DNA from: Pseudonocardia petroleophila
Lineage (GTDB): Bacteria > Actinomycetota > Actinomycetes > Mycobacteriales > Pseudonocardiaceae
Assembly: GCF_014235185.1 (NCBI RefSeq)
Contig: NZ_CP060131.1
Span: 131,501-195,500 of the forward strand
Length of the DNA stretch: 64,000 nt
Direction: 5' to 3'
Positions within the stretch are counted from its first letter, which is position 1; each line of letters begins with the position of its first letter. The notes under the pieces are model-generated. The model searched no databases, was not told the origin of the DNA, and worked only from the letters and a program-made list of their open reading frames with translations. The position numbers were made by a program, and so were the translations under genes. This document shows positions 39,281 through 48,734 of this stretch, piece by piece.

Positions 39281-40777
39281 TCAGTCGGCCGAGGTCTGGA
39301 CCCAGCCGTAGCTGCGGTTGACCGCCCGCCCCCAGTTCGCGTGCTCGCGGCGGCGCAGGTCCGGGTCCATCGCGGGCTCCCAGGCCGCGGCGCGGTGCCA
39401 GTTGGCGCGCAGCACCTCCACGTCCGACCAGTGCCCCACCGCGAGCCCCGCCGCGTAGGCCGCACCCAGCGACACCGCCTCGGAGCCGAGCGGGCGCTCC
39501 ACGGGCACGTCGAGGACGTCGGCGACGAACTGCATGAGCAGGTGGTTGGCCGTCATCCCGCCGTCGACCTTGAGCCGGGTGACGGGCAGGCCGGAGTCGA
39601 GGTTCATCGCGTCGACGACCTCGCGCGTCTGCCAGCCGGTGGCCTCCAGCACCGCCCGGGCGAGGTGGCCCCGGTTGATGAACGACGTCAGCCCGACCAT
39701 CACGCCCCGCGCGTCGGGGTGCCAGCGCGGGGAGTACAGCCCGGAGAACGCGGGCACGATGTAGCAGCCCCCGTTGTCCCCGACGGTCTCGGCGAGCGTC
39801 TCGATCTGCGCCGCGGTGCCGATCATGCCCAGCGAGTCGCGGAACCACTGCACGAGCGAGCCGGTCATCGCGATCGCGCCCTCCAGCGCGTAGACGGGGC
39901 GGTCCCCCAGCAGGTACCCGACCGTCGGGATCAGCCCGTGCGTCGACTCCGCGATCCGCGATCCGGTGTTCATCAGCAGGAACGCGCCCGTGCCGTAGGT
40001 GCACTTGGCCTCGCCGGGGGCGAAGCAGGCCTGGCCGACGAGCGCGGCCTGCTGGTCGCCGAGCGCGCCCGCGACCGGCACCCCGGGCAGCACCGTCGAG
40101 CAGACGCCGTAGACCTCGGCGTTGGAGCGGATCTCCGGCAGCATCCGGCGCGGCACGTCGAGGACGTCGAGGAGGGCGTCGGACCACTCCAGGCTGCGCA
40201 GGTCCATGAGCATCGTGCGGCTGGCGTTGGTGACGTCGGTGACGTGCTCCCCCGTCAGGTTCCAGATCAGCCAGCTCTCCATGGTGCCGAACAGCAGGTC
40301 GCCCGCCTCGGCGCCCTCGCGCGCCCCGGGCACGTGGTCGAGGATCCAGCGCAGGCGCGGCCCGGCGAAGTAGGTGGCCGGGGCGAGCCCGCAGACCTCG
40401 GTGATCAGCGGGGCGTGCCCGTCCTCGACCAGCCGGGAGACGATCCCGTCGGTGCGGGTGTCCTGCCAGGTGACGGCCCGCGAGATCGGGACGCCGGTGT
40501 GCCGGTTCCACACGACGGTGGTCTCGCGCTGGTTGGCGATGCCCAGCCCGACGAGGTCCTCGGGCCCGAGCCCGGCGCTGCGCAGCGCGGCGGGCACGAC
40601 GCGCTGCACGTTGCGCCAGATCTCCGCGGCGTCGTGCTCGACGAGCCCGGGGGCCGGGTAGTGCTGGCGGTGCTCGCGCTGGGCGACGGCGAGCATGCGG
40701 CCGGAGCGGTTGAACAGCAGGCAGCGGGTGGACGTCGTGCCCTGGTCGATCGCGGCGACGACTCGCTCGCCCCTCAC
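39281..40777 (-). CDS. glpK: glycerol kinase, intact copy
   Basis: Phosphorylates glycerol to sn-glycerol 3-phosphate. The 498-residue FGGY kinase has [18 protein letters not shown] at the N-terminus, NQRETTVVWNRHTG and WQDTRTD in the glycerol site, GALGDQQAALVGQACF and the C-terminal signature KVDGGMTANHLLMQFVADVL. GTG at 40777 overlaps the stop of the upstream IclR gene (GTGA). A second glycerol kinase at 42526 carries a frameshift, so this copy probably supplies the activity. Confidence 0.93.
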   Translation of the reverse strand: MRGERVVAAIDQGTTSTRCLLFNRSGRMLAVAQREHRQHYPAPGLVEHDAAEIWRNVQRVVPAALRSAGLGPEDLVGLGIANQRETTVVWNRHTGVPISRAVTWQDTRTDGIVSRLVEDGHAPLITEVCGLAPATYFAGPRLRWILDHVPGAREGAEAGDLLFGTMESWLIWNLTGEHVTDVTNASRTMLMDLRSLEWSDALLDVLDVPRRMLPEIRSNAEVYGVCSTVLPGVPVAGALGDQQAALVGQACFAPGEAKCTYGTGAFLLMNTGSRIAESTHGLIPTVGYLLGDRPVYALEGAIAMTGSLVQWFRDSLGMIGTAAQIETLAETVGDNGGCYIVPAFSGLYSPRWHPDARGVMVGLTSFINRGHLARAVLEATGWQTREVVDAMNLDSGLPVTRLKVDGGMTANHLLMQFVADVLDVPVERPLGSEAVSLGAAYAAGLAVGHWSDVEVLRANWHRAAAWEPAMDPDLRRREHANWGRAVNRSYGWVQTSAD

Positions 40778-41538
40778 GCCGTCCCCTCCACCAGCGACGC
40801 GGAGATCTCGCGGGCGGCGGCGACGAGGTGCACCGCCACCGCCGCCCGCAGCTCCCCGCCGAGCCCGAACAGCTCCTCCACCGGCCCGACGACGCCGATC
40901 GCCCCGGCCACCAGCCCGCCGCTGCCCCGCAGCGCCGCCGCCGCCCCGCCGACACCGGGCTCGAACTCCCCGCTGTCACCCGCCCACCCGCGCCGCCGCG
41001 CCACGGCGAGCTGGGCGTCCAGCGCCGCGACGGTGACGCAGGTGCGGCCGGTGTAACGGGTCAGCGTCAGGTCCCGCGGGGGCGGCGTCGCGACGGGGGC
41101 GAACGCGAGCAGGCACTTGCCCAGTGCGGTGGCGTGCAGCGGCTGCTCCTCGCCGGTCCGGATGGACTGCGCCGTGCCGTCGGGGCGGAAGACGTGGTGC
41201 ACCAGCCGGACCGCGCCCGCGTCGGGCACCCCCAGATGGACGGCGAGCCCGGTGCTGCCGGCCAGCGAGTCGGCCCAGTTCATGGCGCGGGCGCGCAGGT
41301 CGTGCCGGTCCCAGCCGCCGCGGCCCAGCTCGCGCAGCGCACCGCCCAGCACGTACCGCGACGACGGGTCCTGCTCGACGAACCCCACCTCGCGCAGCGT
41401 GCGGACGATCCCGTGCGCGGTGGGCCGGGGCAGGTCCAGCGCGGCCGCGATCTCGTTGATGCCCAGCGACCGGTGGGTGCTGCCGAGCAGGCGCAGCACC
41501 GCCGCCGCGCGCTCGATCGACTGGATGGATCCCGGCAT
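40774..41538 (-). CDS. IclR-family regulator of glycerol genes (GylR-like)
   Basis: A 254-residue regulator with winged HTH LGINEIAAALDLPRPTAHGI and an IclR effector domain with SIRTGEEQPLHATALGKCLL. ATG at 41538 has GGGGG just upstream. It is co-transcribed with glpK (GTGA overlap) and divergent from glpF-glpK2-glpD; the perfect 17-bp palindrome at 41592-41608 in between is its probable operator. This mirrors the gylR arrangement of Streptomyces. Confidence 0.9.
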   Translation of the reverse strand: MPGSIQSIERAAAVLRLLGSTHRSLGINEIAAALDLPRPTAHGIVRTLREVGFVEQDPSSRYVLGGALRELGRGGWDRHDLRARAMNWADSLAGSTGLAVHLGVPDAGAVRLVHHVFRPDGTAQSIRTGEEQPLHATALGKCLLAFAPVATPPPRDLTLTRYTGRTCVTVAALDAQLAVARRRGWAGDSGEFEPGVGGAAAALRGSGGLVAGAIGVVGPVEELFGLGGELRAAVAVHLVAAAREISASLVEGTA

Positions 41539-41591
41539 CCCCCCGACCCTAGACCCGCCGCGGGCGGAGTGTGACGTGCGTCCGAACGGCG

Positions 41592-41608
41592 GTTCGACAA
41601 TGTCGAAC
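41592..41608. promoter_or_regulatory. perfect 17-bp palindromic operator of the glycerol regulon
   Basis: GTTCGACAATGTCGAAC has 8-bp perfect arms around a central A. It lies between the IclR start (54 nt away) and the predicted glpF -35 (9 nt away), a position suited to control both directions. Confidence 0.7.
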
Positions 41609-41616
41609 ACCGCTCG

Positions 41617-41645
41617 TTGACCCGCATCGGCGCCGTTCCTAGCGT
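41617..41645 (+). promoter_or_regulatory. predicted glpF promoter
   Basis: TTGACC (41617-41622) and TAGCGT (41640-41645) are separated by exactly 17 nt, about 50 nt before the glpF ATG and just downstream of the operator. Confidence 0.55.
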
Positions 41646-41696
41646 CCGGAGCCACGGCCTGTCTGTGGGGGCGGCCGACGAGAGAGGACTTCACCG

Positions 41697-42506
41697 ATGA
41701 AGAACTCGTACCTGGGTGAGCTGAGTGCCGAGTTCCTCGGCACCATGATCCTCATCCTGTTCGGGACCGGGGTGGTGGCGCAGGTCGTCACGGCCCCCGA
41801 CGGCAGCCTCGGCGACCACGACTCGATCGCGTGGGCCTGGGGCATCGGCGTCACGCTGGGCGTCTACGTCGCGGCCCGGCTGTCCGGCGCGCACCTCAAC
41901 CCGGCGGTGACGATCGCGCTCGCCGCGTTCAAGGGCTTCTCGTGGCGCAAGGTGGCGCCGTACGCGCTCGCGCAGACGGCGGGCGCGTTCGTCGCCGCGC
42001 TGATCGTGCGCTTCGTGTACTCCGACCTGATCGACAAGGTGGACCCGAACCACACGATCGCGACGCAGGGCATCTTCTCGACGCTGCCCGGCAACGGGGT
42101 GGAGGGCGTCGGCGTCGGCACGGCGTTCTTCGACCAGATCGTCGGCACCGCGATCCTGGTGTTCGTCATCTTCGCGCTGACGACGGCGGCCAACAACCCG
42201 CCGATGGCGAACCTCGGGCCGGTGGTCGTCGGGCTGCTGGTCGTCGGCATCGGCATGGCGTGGGGCGCCAACGCCGGCTACGCGATCAACCCGGCCCGCG
42301 ACTTCGGGCCGCGGCTGGCGTCGTTCGTCACCGGGTACACGACGGCGTTCCTCGACCAGAACGGCGATCTGTACTTCTGGTTGCCGATCATCGCGCCGAT
42401 CATCGGGGGCCTGATCGGCGGGGCGCTGTTCAAGTACATGATCGAGGGGTTCCTGCCGAACGAACCGGAGACCGTCGTGGTGTCCGAGCCCAACCAGAAC
42501 GCCTGA
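41697..42506 (+). CDS. glpF: glycerol facilitator (MIP/aquaglyceroporin)
   Basis: A 269-residue, six-helix channel with both NPA boxes: [16 protein letters not shown] and [17 protein letters not shown]; the Asp after the second box (NPARD) is the mark of aquaglyceroporins as against water-only channels. ATG at 41697 has AGAGAGGA upstream. First gene of the glpF-glpK2-glpD operon; 19 nt to the next start. Confidence 0.93.
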   Translation: MKNSYLGELSAEFLGTMILILFGTGVVAQVVTAPDGSLGDHDSIAWAWGIGVTLGVYVAARLSGAHLNPAVTIALAAFKGFSWRKVAPYALAQTAGAFVAALIVRFVYSDLIDKVDPNHTIATQGIFSTLPGNGVEGVGVGTAFFDQIVGTAILVFVIFALTTAANNPPMANLGPVVVGLLVVGIGMAWGANAGYAINPARDFGPRLASFVTGYTTAFLDQNGDLYFWLPIIAPIIGGLIGGALFKYMIEGFLPNEPETVVVSEPNQNA

Positions 42507-42525
42507 CTCAGCGAGGAGAACAGTG

Positions 42526-44045
42526 ATGGCAGAGTTCGTCGGAGCCGTCGACCAGGGCACCACCAGCACCCGCTTCATGATTTTCGATCACAGCGGCAAC
42601 GAGGTGGGTCGCCACCAGCTCGAGCACGAGCAGATCCTCCCGCAGGCCGGCTGGGTCGAGCACAACCCCGTCGAGATCTGGGAGCGCACCTCCGCCGTCA
42701 TCCAGACCGGGCTGAACAAGACCGGGCTGTCGGCGTCGGACCTGGTCGCGCTGGGGATCACCAACCAGCGCGAGACCGCCGTGGTGTGGAACAAGCGCAC
42801 CGGCCGCCCGCTCTACAACGCGATCGTCTGGCAGGACACCCGCACCGACCGCATCGCCACCGCCCTGGACAAGGACGGCCGCGGCGACGTCATCCGGCAG
42901 AAGGCCGGGCTGCCCCCGGCCACGTACTTCTCCGGCGGCAAGATCCAGTGGATCCTGGAGAACGTCGACGGGGCCCGCGAGCTCGCCGAGAGCGGCGACG
43001 CGCTCTTCGGCAACACCGACACGTGGCTGATCTGGCAGCTCACCGGTGGCGTGAACGGAGGGGTGCACGTCACCGACCCGACCAACGCCAGCCGCACCAT
43101 GCTGATGAACCTCGAGACCCTCGACTGGGACGACGAGCTGCTCGGCTTCTTCGGCGTCCCGCGCTCGATGCTCCCGGAGATCAAGCCCAGCTCGTGTCCC
43201 GGCGGCTACGGCACGACGCTGACCAACGGCCCGTTCGGCGGCGAGGTGCTGATCACCGGCGACCTCGGCGACCAGCAGGCCGCCACCGTGGGCCAGGTCT
43301 GCTTCGCCCCCGGCGAGGCCAAGAACACCTACGGCACCGGCAACTTCATGCTGCTCAACACCGGCACCGAGCTGGTGCGGTCGAAGGCGGGCCTGCTGAC
43401 GACGGTGGGCTACAAGTTCGGCGACGAGCCCGTCGTCTACTGCCTGGAGGGGTCGATCGCCGTCACCGGCTCGGCCATCCAGTGGCTGCGCGACCAGCTC
43501 GGCATCATCTCCGGCGCCTCGGAGAGCGAGACGCTGGCCCGCCAGGTCGAGGACAACGGCGGCGTCTACTTCGTGCCCGCGTTCTCCGGGCTGTTCGCGC
43601 CCTACTGGCGATCCGACGCCCGCGGCGCGATCGTCGGCCTGTCGCGCGCTACAACACCAACGCCCACCTGGCCCGGGCCGCGCTGGAGGCGATCTGCTAC
43701 CAGAGCCGCGACGTCGCCGAGGCGATGGAGAAGGACTCCGGGGTGCACCTGGAGGTGCTCAAGGTCGACGGCGGCGTCACCGCCAACGAGCTGTGCATGC
43801 AGATCCAGGCCGACGTGCTCGGCGTGCCGGTCAGCCGGCCCGTCGTCGCGGAGACGACGGCGCTGGGCGCGGCGTACGCGGCCGGGCTCGCCGTGGGCTT
43901 CTGGAAGAACACGGACGAGTTGCGTTCCAACTGGAACGAGTCGAAGCAGTGGACGCCGCAGTGGTCGGCGGAACAGCGTGATGCCGGTTACGAGCAGTGG
44001 AAGAAGGCCGTCGAGCGGACGTTGGACTGGGTAGACGTGGGCTGA
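42526..44045 (+). pseudogene. glpK: glycerol kinase, second copy, frameshifted
   Basis: An FGGY glycerol kinase (about 505 residues when repaired) interrupted by a 2-bp shift. The first frame runs from ATG 42526 (GAGGAG 7 nt upstream) through [32 protein letters not shown] and [13 protein letters not shown] to [10 protein letters not shown]. At about 43643-43648, in the run GTCGCGCGCTAC, one extra CG pair shifts the frame; the rest ([34 protein letters not shown]) continues in another frame to 44045. The unshifted frame instead reads nonsense to 44034. Either a true inactivating mutation masked by the intact copy at 39281, or a sequencing error in a CG repeat. Confidence 0.85.
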
Positions 44046-44086
44046 GAGACCCTCGCCCCACGGAAGAACGAACGAAGGGACACACC

Positions 44087-45796
44087 ATGAGATCGGTCGC
44101 GCTCTCCCCCGCCGCACGGGAGTCGGCACTGGAGGCGATGGCGTCGACCGAACTCGACGTGCTGGTCGTCGGGGGCGGTGTCGTGGGTGCGGGAAGCGCC
44201 CTCGACGCCGCCACCCGGGGCCTGACCGTCGGGCTCGTCGAGGCCCGCGACTTCGCCTCGGGGACGTCGAGCAGGTCGAGCAAGCTCATCCACGGCGGCC
44301 TGCGCTACCTGGAGATGCTGGACTTCCGGCTGGTCGCCGAGGCCCTCTCCGAGCGCGGCCTGCTCATCGAGAAGCTGGCCCCGCACCTCATCCGACCGGT
44401 GCCGTTCATCTACCCGCTCAAGCACCGCGCGTGGGAGCGGATCTACGCCGGGGCCGGGGTGGCGCTCTACGACGTGCTCGCCCGGGCGTCCGGGCACAGC
44501 GCGGGGCTGCCCCTGCACCGTCACCTCACCCGTCGCGGCGCGCGCCGGATCGTGCCGTCGCTGCGCAAGGACGCCCTCGTCGGCGCGCTGCAGTACTACG
44601 ACGCGCAGGTCGACGACGCCCGGCACACGATGTTCATCGCCCGCACCGCCGCCGCGTACGGCGCGCACGTGGCCACCCGCTCGCGCGTGGTCGGGCTGCT
44701 GCGCGAGGGCGAGCGCGTCACCGGGGCCGAGGTCCACGACCTGGAGTCCGGCCGCACGATCAAGGTGCACGCCAAGCAGGTCATCAACGCCACCGGCGTG
44801 TGGACCGACGACACCCAGTCGATGGTCGGCGAGCGCGGGCAGTTCAAGGTCCGGGCGAGCAAGGGCATCCACCTGGTCGTGCCGCGCGACCGCATCCAGG
44901 GCGACTCGGGGCTGATCCTGCGCACCGAGAAGTCGGTGCTGTTCGTCATCCCGTGGGGACGGCACTGGATCGTCGGCACCACCGACACCGACTGGGACCT
45001 CGACAAGGCCCACCCGGCCGCGTCGGCCGCCGACATCGACTACCTGCTCGACCACGTCAACGAGGTGCTGGAGCAGCCGCTCACGCACGCCGACGTGGAG
45101 GGCGTCTACGCCGGGCTGCGGCCGCTGCTCTCGGGCGAGTCCGACGCCACGTCGAAGCTGTCGCGCGAGCACGCGGTGGCGCACACCGCGCCGGGGCTCG
45201 TCGTCGTCGCCGGGGGGAAGTACACGACCTACCGGATCATGGCCAAGGACGCCGTGGACGCGGCCGTGCACGCGCTCGACGCGAAGGTGCCGAACTCGGT
45301 CACCGAGAACGTGCCGCTGCTCGGCGCCGAGGGGTTCACGGCGCTGAAGAACTCCCGCTACGTCCTGGCCGCGCAGTACGGGCTGCACGAGGCCCGGATC
45401 GCGCACCTGCTGGCCCGCTACGGCTCGATGATCCACGAGGTGCTCGACCTCGTGGCCGCCGATCCGACGCTGGGCGAGCCGCTCGCCGGCGCCCCGGACT
45501 ACCTGCGCGCCGAGATCGTCTACGCCGCGCAGTACGAGGGCGCCCGCCACCTGGAGGACGTCCTCGCCCGCCGCACCCGGATCTCGATCGAGACGTTCGA
45601 CCGGGGCATCGGGTCGGTCGACGAGGCCGCCGCGCTCATCGCCCCGGTGCTGGGGTGGAGCGACGACCAGGTCGCCCGGGAGGTCGAGCACTACCGCAAG
45701 CGCGTCGACGCCGAGCGGGAGAGCCAGAAGATGCCCGACGACGAGACCGCCGACTCCGCCCGGATGGGGGCGCCGGAGGTGGTGCCCCTGCGCTGA
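44087..45796 (+). CDS. glpD: aerobic glycerol-3-phosphate dehydrogenase
   Basis: A 569-residue FAD enzyme at the membrane that passes electrons from glycerol 3-phosphate to the quinone pool, giving dihydroxyacetone phosphate. FAD motif VLVVGGGVVGAGSALDAATR, family signature SSKLIHGGLRYLEMLDF, and VIPWGRHWIVGTTDTDW; the C-terminal helical domain has LLARYGSMIHEVLDL. ATG at 44087 follows GAAGGGA. Last gene of the operon, closed by the hairpin at 45804-45843. Confidence 0.94.
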   Translation: MRSVALSPAARESALEAMASTELDVLVVGGGVVGAGSALDAATRGLTVGLVEARDFASGTSSRSSKLIHGGLRYLEMLDFRLVAEALSERGLLIEKLAPHLIRPVPFIYPLKHRAWERIYAGAGVALYDVLARASGHSAGLPLHRHLTRRGARRIVPSLRKDALVGALQYYDAQVDDARHTMFIARTAAAYGAHVATRSRVVGLLREGERVTGAEVHDLESGRTIKVHAKQVINATGVWTDDTQSMVGERGQFKVRASKGIHLVVPRDRIQGDSGLILRTEKSVLFVIPWGRHWIVGTTDTDWDLDKAHPAASAADIDYLLDHVNEVLEQPLTHADVEGVYAGLRPLLSGESDATSKLSREHAVAHTAPGLVVVAGGKYTTYRIMAKDAVDAAVHALDAKVPNSVTENVPLLGAEGFTALKNSRYVLAAQYGLHEARIAHLLARYGSMIHEVLDLVAADPTLGEPLAGAPDYLRAEIVYAAQYEGARHLEDVLARRTRISIETFDRGIGSVDEAAALIAPVLGWSDDQVAREVEHYRKRVDAERESQKMPDDETADSARMGAPEVVPLR

Positions 45797-45803
45797 CGCG
45801 CTC

Positions 45804-45843
45804 GTGCGCGGAAACGGCTGCCCCGGCCGCCGTTTCCGCGCAC
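45804..45843 (+). terminator. strong terminator after glpD
   Basis: GTGCGCGGAAACGGC and GCCGTTTCCGCGCAC form a perfect 15-bp stem with a 10-nt loop, 8 nt after the glpD stop. Confidence 0.85.
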
Positions 45844-45862
45844 GGGTCGTTAGCGTGCGCGC

Positions 45863-46525
45863 GTGAGCGAACCGGCCTGGCGACGGCGGACGCGCGGCGA
45901 GCACCGGTGGCCCGCCCTGCTCGCCGTCGCCGTCGCCGTCGCGCTGCAGCTCGGCCTGCCCGACCAGATGACGCCGGCCCCGCGCTGGCTGCTGCCCGCG
46001 CTCGAGGCGCTGCTGCTCGTCGTGCTGCTGGTGGCCGACCCGCTGCGCATGGACCGCGACTCGCGGCGGCTGCGCGTGCTGGGGATCGGGCTCGCGTCGC
46101 TGGTCGGGCTGGCCACCGCCGTGTCGGTCGTCGGACTCGTGGTGGGGCTGGTCGACGGCCGCTTCGGCGACGACGCACCCGCGCTGCTCGCCACCGGCGC
46201 GGCCATCTGGCTGACCAACGTCATCGCGTTCGCGCTGCTGTACTGGGAGTTCGACCGCGGCGGCCCGGCCGACCGCGCGGCGGGCGTCGCGGAGCACCCG
46301 GACTTCCTGTTCGCCCAGATGCAGACCCCGGAGGTCGCCGACCCCGACTGGGAGCCGGTGTTCGTCGACTACCTCTACGTCTCCTTCACCAACTCCACCG
46401 CGTTCAGCCCCACCGACACGCTGCCGCTCTCGCGGTGGGCGAAGGGCGCGATGCTGGTCCAGGCGCTGGTGTCGCTCGTGACGGTGGCGCTGGTCGTGGC
46501 GCGGGCGGTGAACGTGCTCGGCTGA
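45863..46525 (+). CDS. DUF1345 membrane protein
   Basis: A 220-residue protein with four to five helices (WPALLAVAVAVALQLGL, LEALLLVVLLVADPL, VLGIGLASLVGLATAVSVVG, AIWLTNVIAFALLYWEF, and a C-terminal one). The segment DYLYVSFTNSTAFSPTDTLP is the DUF1345 hallmark and resembles an ion-channel pore loop. GTG at 45863. Function unknown. Confidence 0.83.
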   Translation: MSEPAWRRRTRGEHRWPALLAVAVAVALQLGLPDQMTPAPRWLLPALEALLLVVLLVADPLRMDRDSRRLRVLGIGLASLVGLATAVSVVGLVVGLVDGRFGDDAPALLATGAAIWLTNVIAFALLYWEFDRGGPADRAAGVAEHPDFLFAQMQTPEVADPDWEPVFVDYLYVSFTNSTAFSPTDTLPLSRWAKGAMLVQALVSLVTVALVVARAVNVLG

Positions 46526-46545
46526 GGGCGCCTACCGTGGCGGGG

Positions 46546-47538
46546 GTGAGCGACCTGATCTCCATCGACGACATCGCCGCCGCCGCCGCCCGCATCGCCG
46601 GGCACGTGGTGCGCACCCCGACCGTGGACTCCCCCGGGCTCTCGGCCCACCTGGGCGCGCCCGTCGCGCTCAAGCTCGAGCTGCTGCAGCGCACCGGGTC
46701 GTTCAAGCCGCGCGGCGCGTTCCACAAGCTCCTCGGGCTCTCCGACGCCGAGCGGGCCGCCGGGGTGGTGGCCGTCAGCGGCGGCAACCACGGGCTGGCC
46801 GTCGCCGACGCCGCCGGGACGCTGGGGATCGCCGCCACGATCGTCATGCCGTCGTCGGTGCCGGAGCGGGCGGTCTCGACCTGCCGGGCCTCCGGCGCGA
46901 CCGTGCGGCTCACCGACGACATGGCCGGGGCGTTCGCGCTGCTCGACGAGCTGGTCGCCGCCGGGATGACGCTCGTGCACCCGTTCGACGACCGGGACGT
47001 GATCGCCGCGCAGGGCACCGTCGGCGCCGAGTTCGCGGCCGACGCGCCCGGGCTCACCGACGTGCTCGTCAGCATCGGGGGCGGCGCGCTGGTCTCGGGC
47101 GTCGCGGCGGCGTTCGCCGGATCGGGCGTGCGCCTGTGGGGCGTCGAGACCGAGGGGGCCGACGCGATGTCGCAGGCGCTCGCCGCGGGCGCCCCGGTGT
47201 CGTTCACGCCGACGTCGATCGTCAGCACGCTGAGCGCGCCGTACGTCACCCCGCTGACGCTCGACCACGTCCGCTCGCTCGTCGAGGACGTGCTGGTCGT
47301 GTCCGACGCCGACGCCGTGCGCGGCACCCTCACCCTCGCCGAGCGGGCGAAGGTGTGGGCGGAGCCGGCGGCGGGCTGCCTGGTGCCCGCGGCGCTGCGG
47401 GTGCTCGACCGCATCGGGCCGGACGCCCGCCCGGGCCTGGTCGTCTGCGGCGGCAACGCCACGACCGCCGACCTCGCGACGTGGACCGGGCGCTTCGCCG
47501 CCACCCCGTTCCCCGCCCGGGTGCCCGCCCCCGCCTGA
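46546..47538 (+). CDS. threonine/serine dehydratase (PLP fold type II)
   Basis: A 330-residue PLP enzyme that deaminates serine or threonine, or racemises serine. The PLP lysine is in RTGSFKPRGAFHKLL, SGGNHGLAVADAAG contacts the carboxylate, and the Gly-rich phosphate loop is SIGGGALVSGVAAAF. No ACT regulatory domain, so it is of the catabolic/serine racemase-like size. GTG at 46546 is the only start near the fold's beginning; ribosome binding site is weak. Confidence 0.87.
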   Translation: MSDLISIDDIAAAAARIAGHVVRTPTVDSPGLSAHLGAPVALKLELLQRTGSFKPRGAFHKLLGLSDAERAAGVVAVSGGNHGLAVADAAGTLGIAATIVMPSSVPERAVSTCRASGATVRLTDDMAGAFALLDELVAAGMTLVHPFDDRDVIAAQGTVGAEFAADAPGLTDVLVSIGGGALVSGVAAAFAGSGVRLWGVETEGADAMSQALAAGAPVSFTPTSIVSTLSAPYVTPLTLDHVRSLVEDVLVVSDADAVRGTLTLAERAKVWAEPAAGCLVPAALRVLDRIGPDARPGLVVCGGNATTADLATWTGRFAATPFPARVPAPA

Positions 47539-47575
47539 CGGGACTGCGCCGGCGGGCCGTGGCGTTGTGCGGTGC

Positions 47576-48625
47576 GTGCGCACCGACGTCGTGGTGATCG
47601 GGGCCGGGCAGGCCGGGCTGTCGGCCGCGTCCGGGCTGGCCCGGGCCGGGGCCGACTTCGTGGTGCTCGACGGCGAGGACGGCCCGGGCGGGGCGTGGCG
47701 GCACCGCTGGCCGACGCTGCGGGTCGACGGCGCCCACCGCATCCACGACCTGCCCGGCCTGCCCTTCGACCCCGCCGACGTCACCCGGCCCGCCGCCGAG
47801 GTGGTGCCGGAGTACTTCGCCGACTACGAGCGCGAGTTCGGGCTGTCGGTGCTGCGGCCGGTGCACGTGCGCGGTGTCCACGACGACGCCCCGGACCTGC
47901 GGGTGGAGACCGACCGCGGCACCTGGACGACCCGCGCCCTGATCAACGCCACCGGCACCTGGACCCGCCCGTTCGTGCCCCGCTACCCGGGGACCTTCGT
48001 CGGACGCCAGCTGCACGTGGCCGACTACCGCGGGCCGGCGGAGTTCGCCAGGAAGCGGGTCGTGGTCGTCGGCGGGGGCACCTCGGCGGTGCAGCTGCTC
48101 ATCGAGATCGCGGCGGTGGCCGCCGGCACCGCATGGGTGACGCGGCGCCCGCCGGTGTTCTCCGAGGAGCCCTTCGACGGGCGCGCCGCCGTGGCGCGCG
48201 TCGAGGAGCGGGTGCGGGCCGGGCTCGCGCCCGGGAGCGTGGTGTCGGTGACCGGCCTGCTCCGCACCCCGGCGGTGCGCGCCGCCCAGGAGGCCGGCGT
48301 GCTGGAGCGGCGGCCGATGTTCGACCGGCTGGTGCCGACCGGGGTGGCGTGGGCCGACGGCACGGAGTACGCCGCCGACGTGGTCCTGTGGGCCACCGGC
48401 TGGCGCGCGGCCCTCGGCCACCTCGCCCCGCTGCGCCTGCGCGGGCCGGGCGGCGGGATCGCGATGGACGGCACCCGGGTGGTGGCCGACCCCCGGGTGC
48501 ACCTCGTCGGCTACGGCCCCAGCGCCAGCACGATCGGGGCGAACCGGGCCGGGCGGGCCGCGGCCCGGGAGGTGCTCGGGACGCTGCCCGTCACGCCGGC
48601 ACCCGCGACGGGTCCGTCCACATGA
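47576..48625 (+). CDS. FAD-dependent oxidoreductase (flavin monooxygenase-like)
   Basis: A 349-residue flavoprotein with FAD motif VVVIGAGQAGLSAASGLARA, WRHRWPTLRVDGAHRI after it, and the NADPH motif VVVVGGGTSAVQLLIEIA, ending GYGPSASTIGANRAGR. It belongs to the short YUCCA/CzcO-like flavoprotein group. GTG at 47576 gives VRTDVVVIGAG; GTG 47567 is an alternative three codons upstream. Substrate unknown. Confidence 0.85.
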   Translation: MRTDVVVIGAGQAGLSAASGLARAGADFVVLDGEDGPGGAWRHRWPTLRVDGAHRIHDLPGLPFDPADVTRPAAEVVPEYFADYEREFGLSVLRPVHVRGVHDDAPDLRVETDRGTWTTRALINATGTWTRPFVPRYPGTFVGRQLHVADYRGPAEFARKRVVVVGGGTSAVQLLIEIAAVAAGTAWVTRRPPVFSEEPFDGRAAVARVEERVRAGLAPGSVVSVTGLLRTPAVRAAQEAGVLERRPMFDRLVPTGVAWADGTEYAADVVLWATGWRAALGHLAPLRLRGPGGGIAMDGTRVVADPRVHLVGYGPSASTIGANRAGRAAAREVLGTLPVTPAPATGPST

Positions 48626-48698
48626 ACGCCCCGTCGTGCCCGTCGAGGTCGTGGACGCCGTTGCCGTACGTGAAGCCGTGGTCCTCGACGGGGAGGAT
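48591..48698 (-). pseudogene. C-terminal remnant of a VOC/glyoxalase-family gene
   Basis: In this frame a 35-residue stretch ending at a stop reads ILPVEDHGFTYGNGVHDLDG and ends MWTDPSRVPA, close to the usual C-terminus of glyoxalase-like proteins (DHGFMYG...DPDGH...WMDP). Upstream the frame runs antisense through the acetyltransferase gene without any VOC similarity, so the rest of the gene is lost. It overlaps the 3' end of the flavoprotein gene by 35 nt. Confidence 0.5.
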
Positions 48699-48734
48699 CC
48701 CTGCGGGGGAGCTCCCCGCGGTGCGGACGTCCCT

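Noticed and set aside
44431-47538. 1035-codon frame seeming to join GlpD and the dehydratase
   Set aside because: The first two thirds are out-of-frame readings of glpD and DUF1345; only the dehydratase from 46546 is real. A strong terminator lies between.
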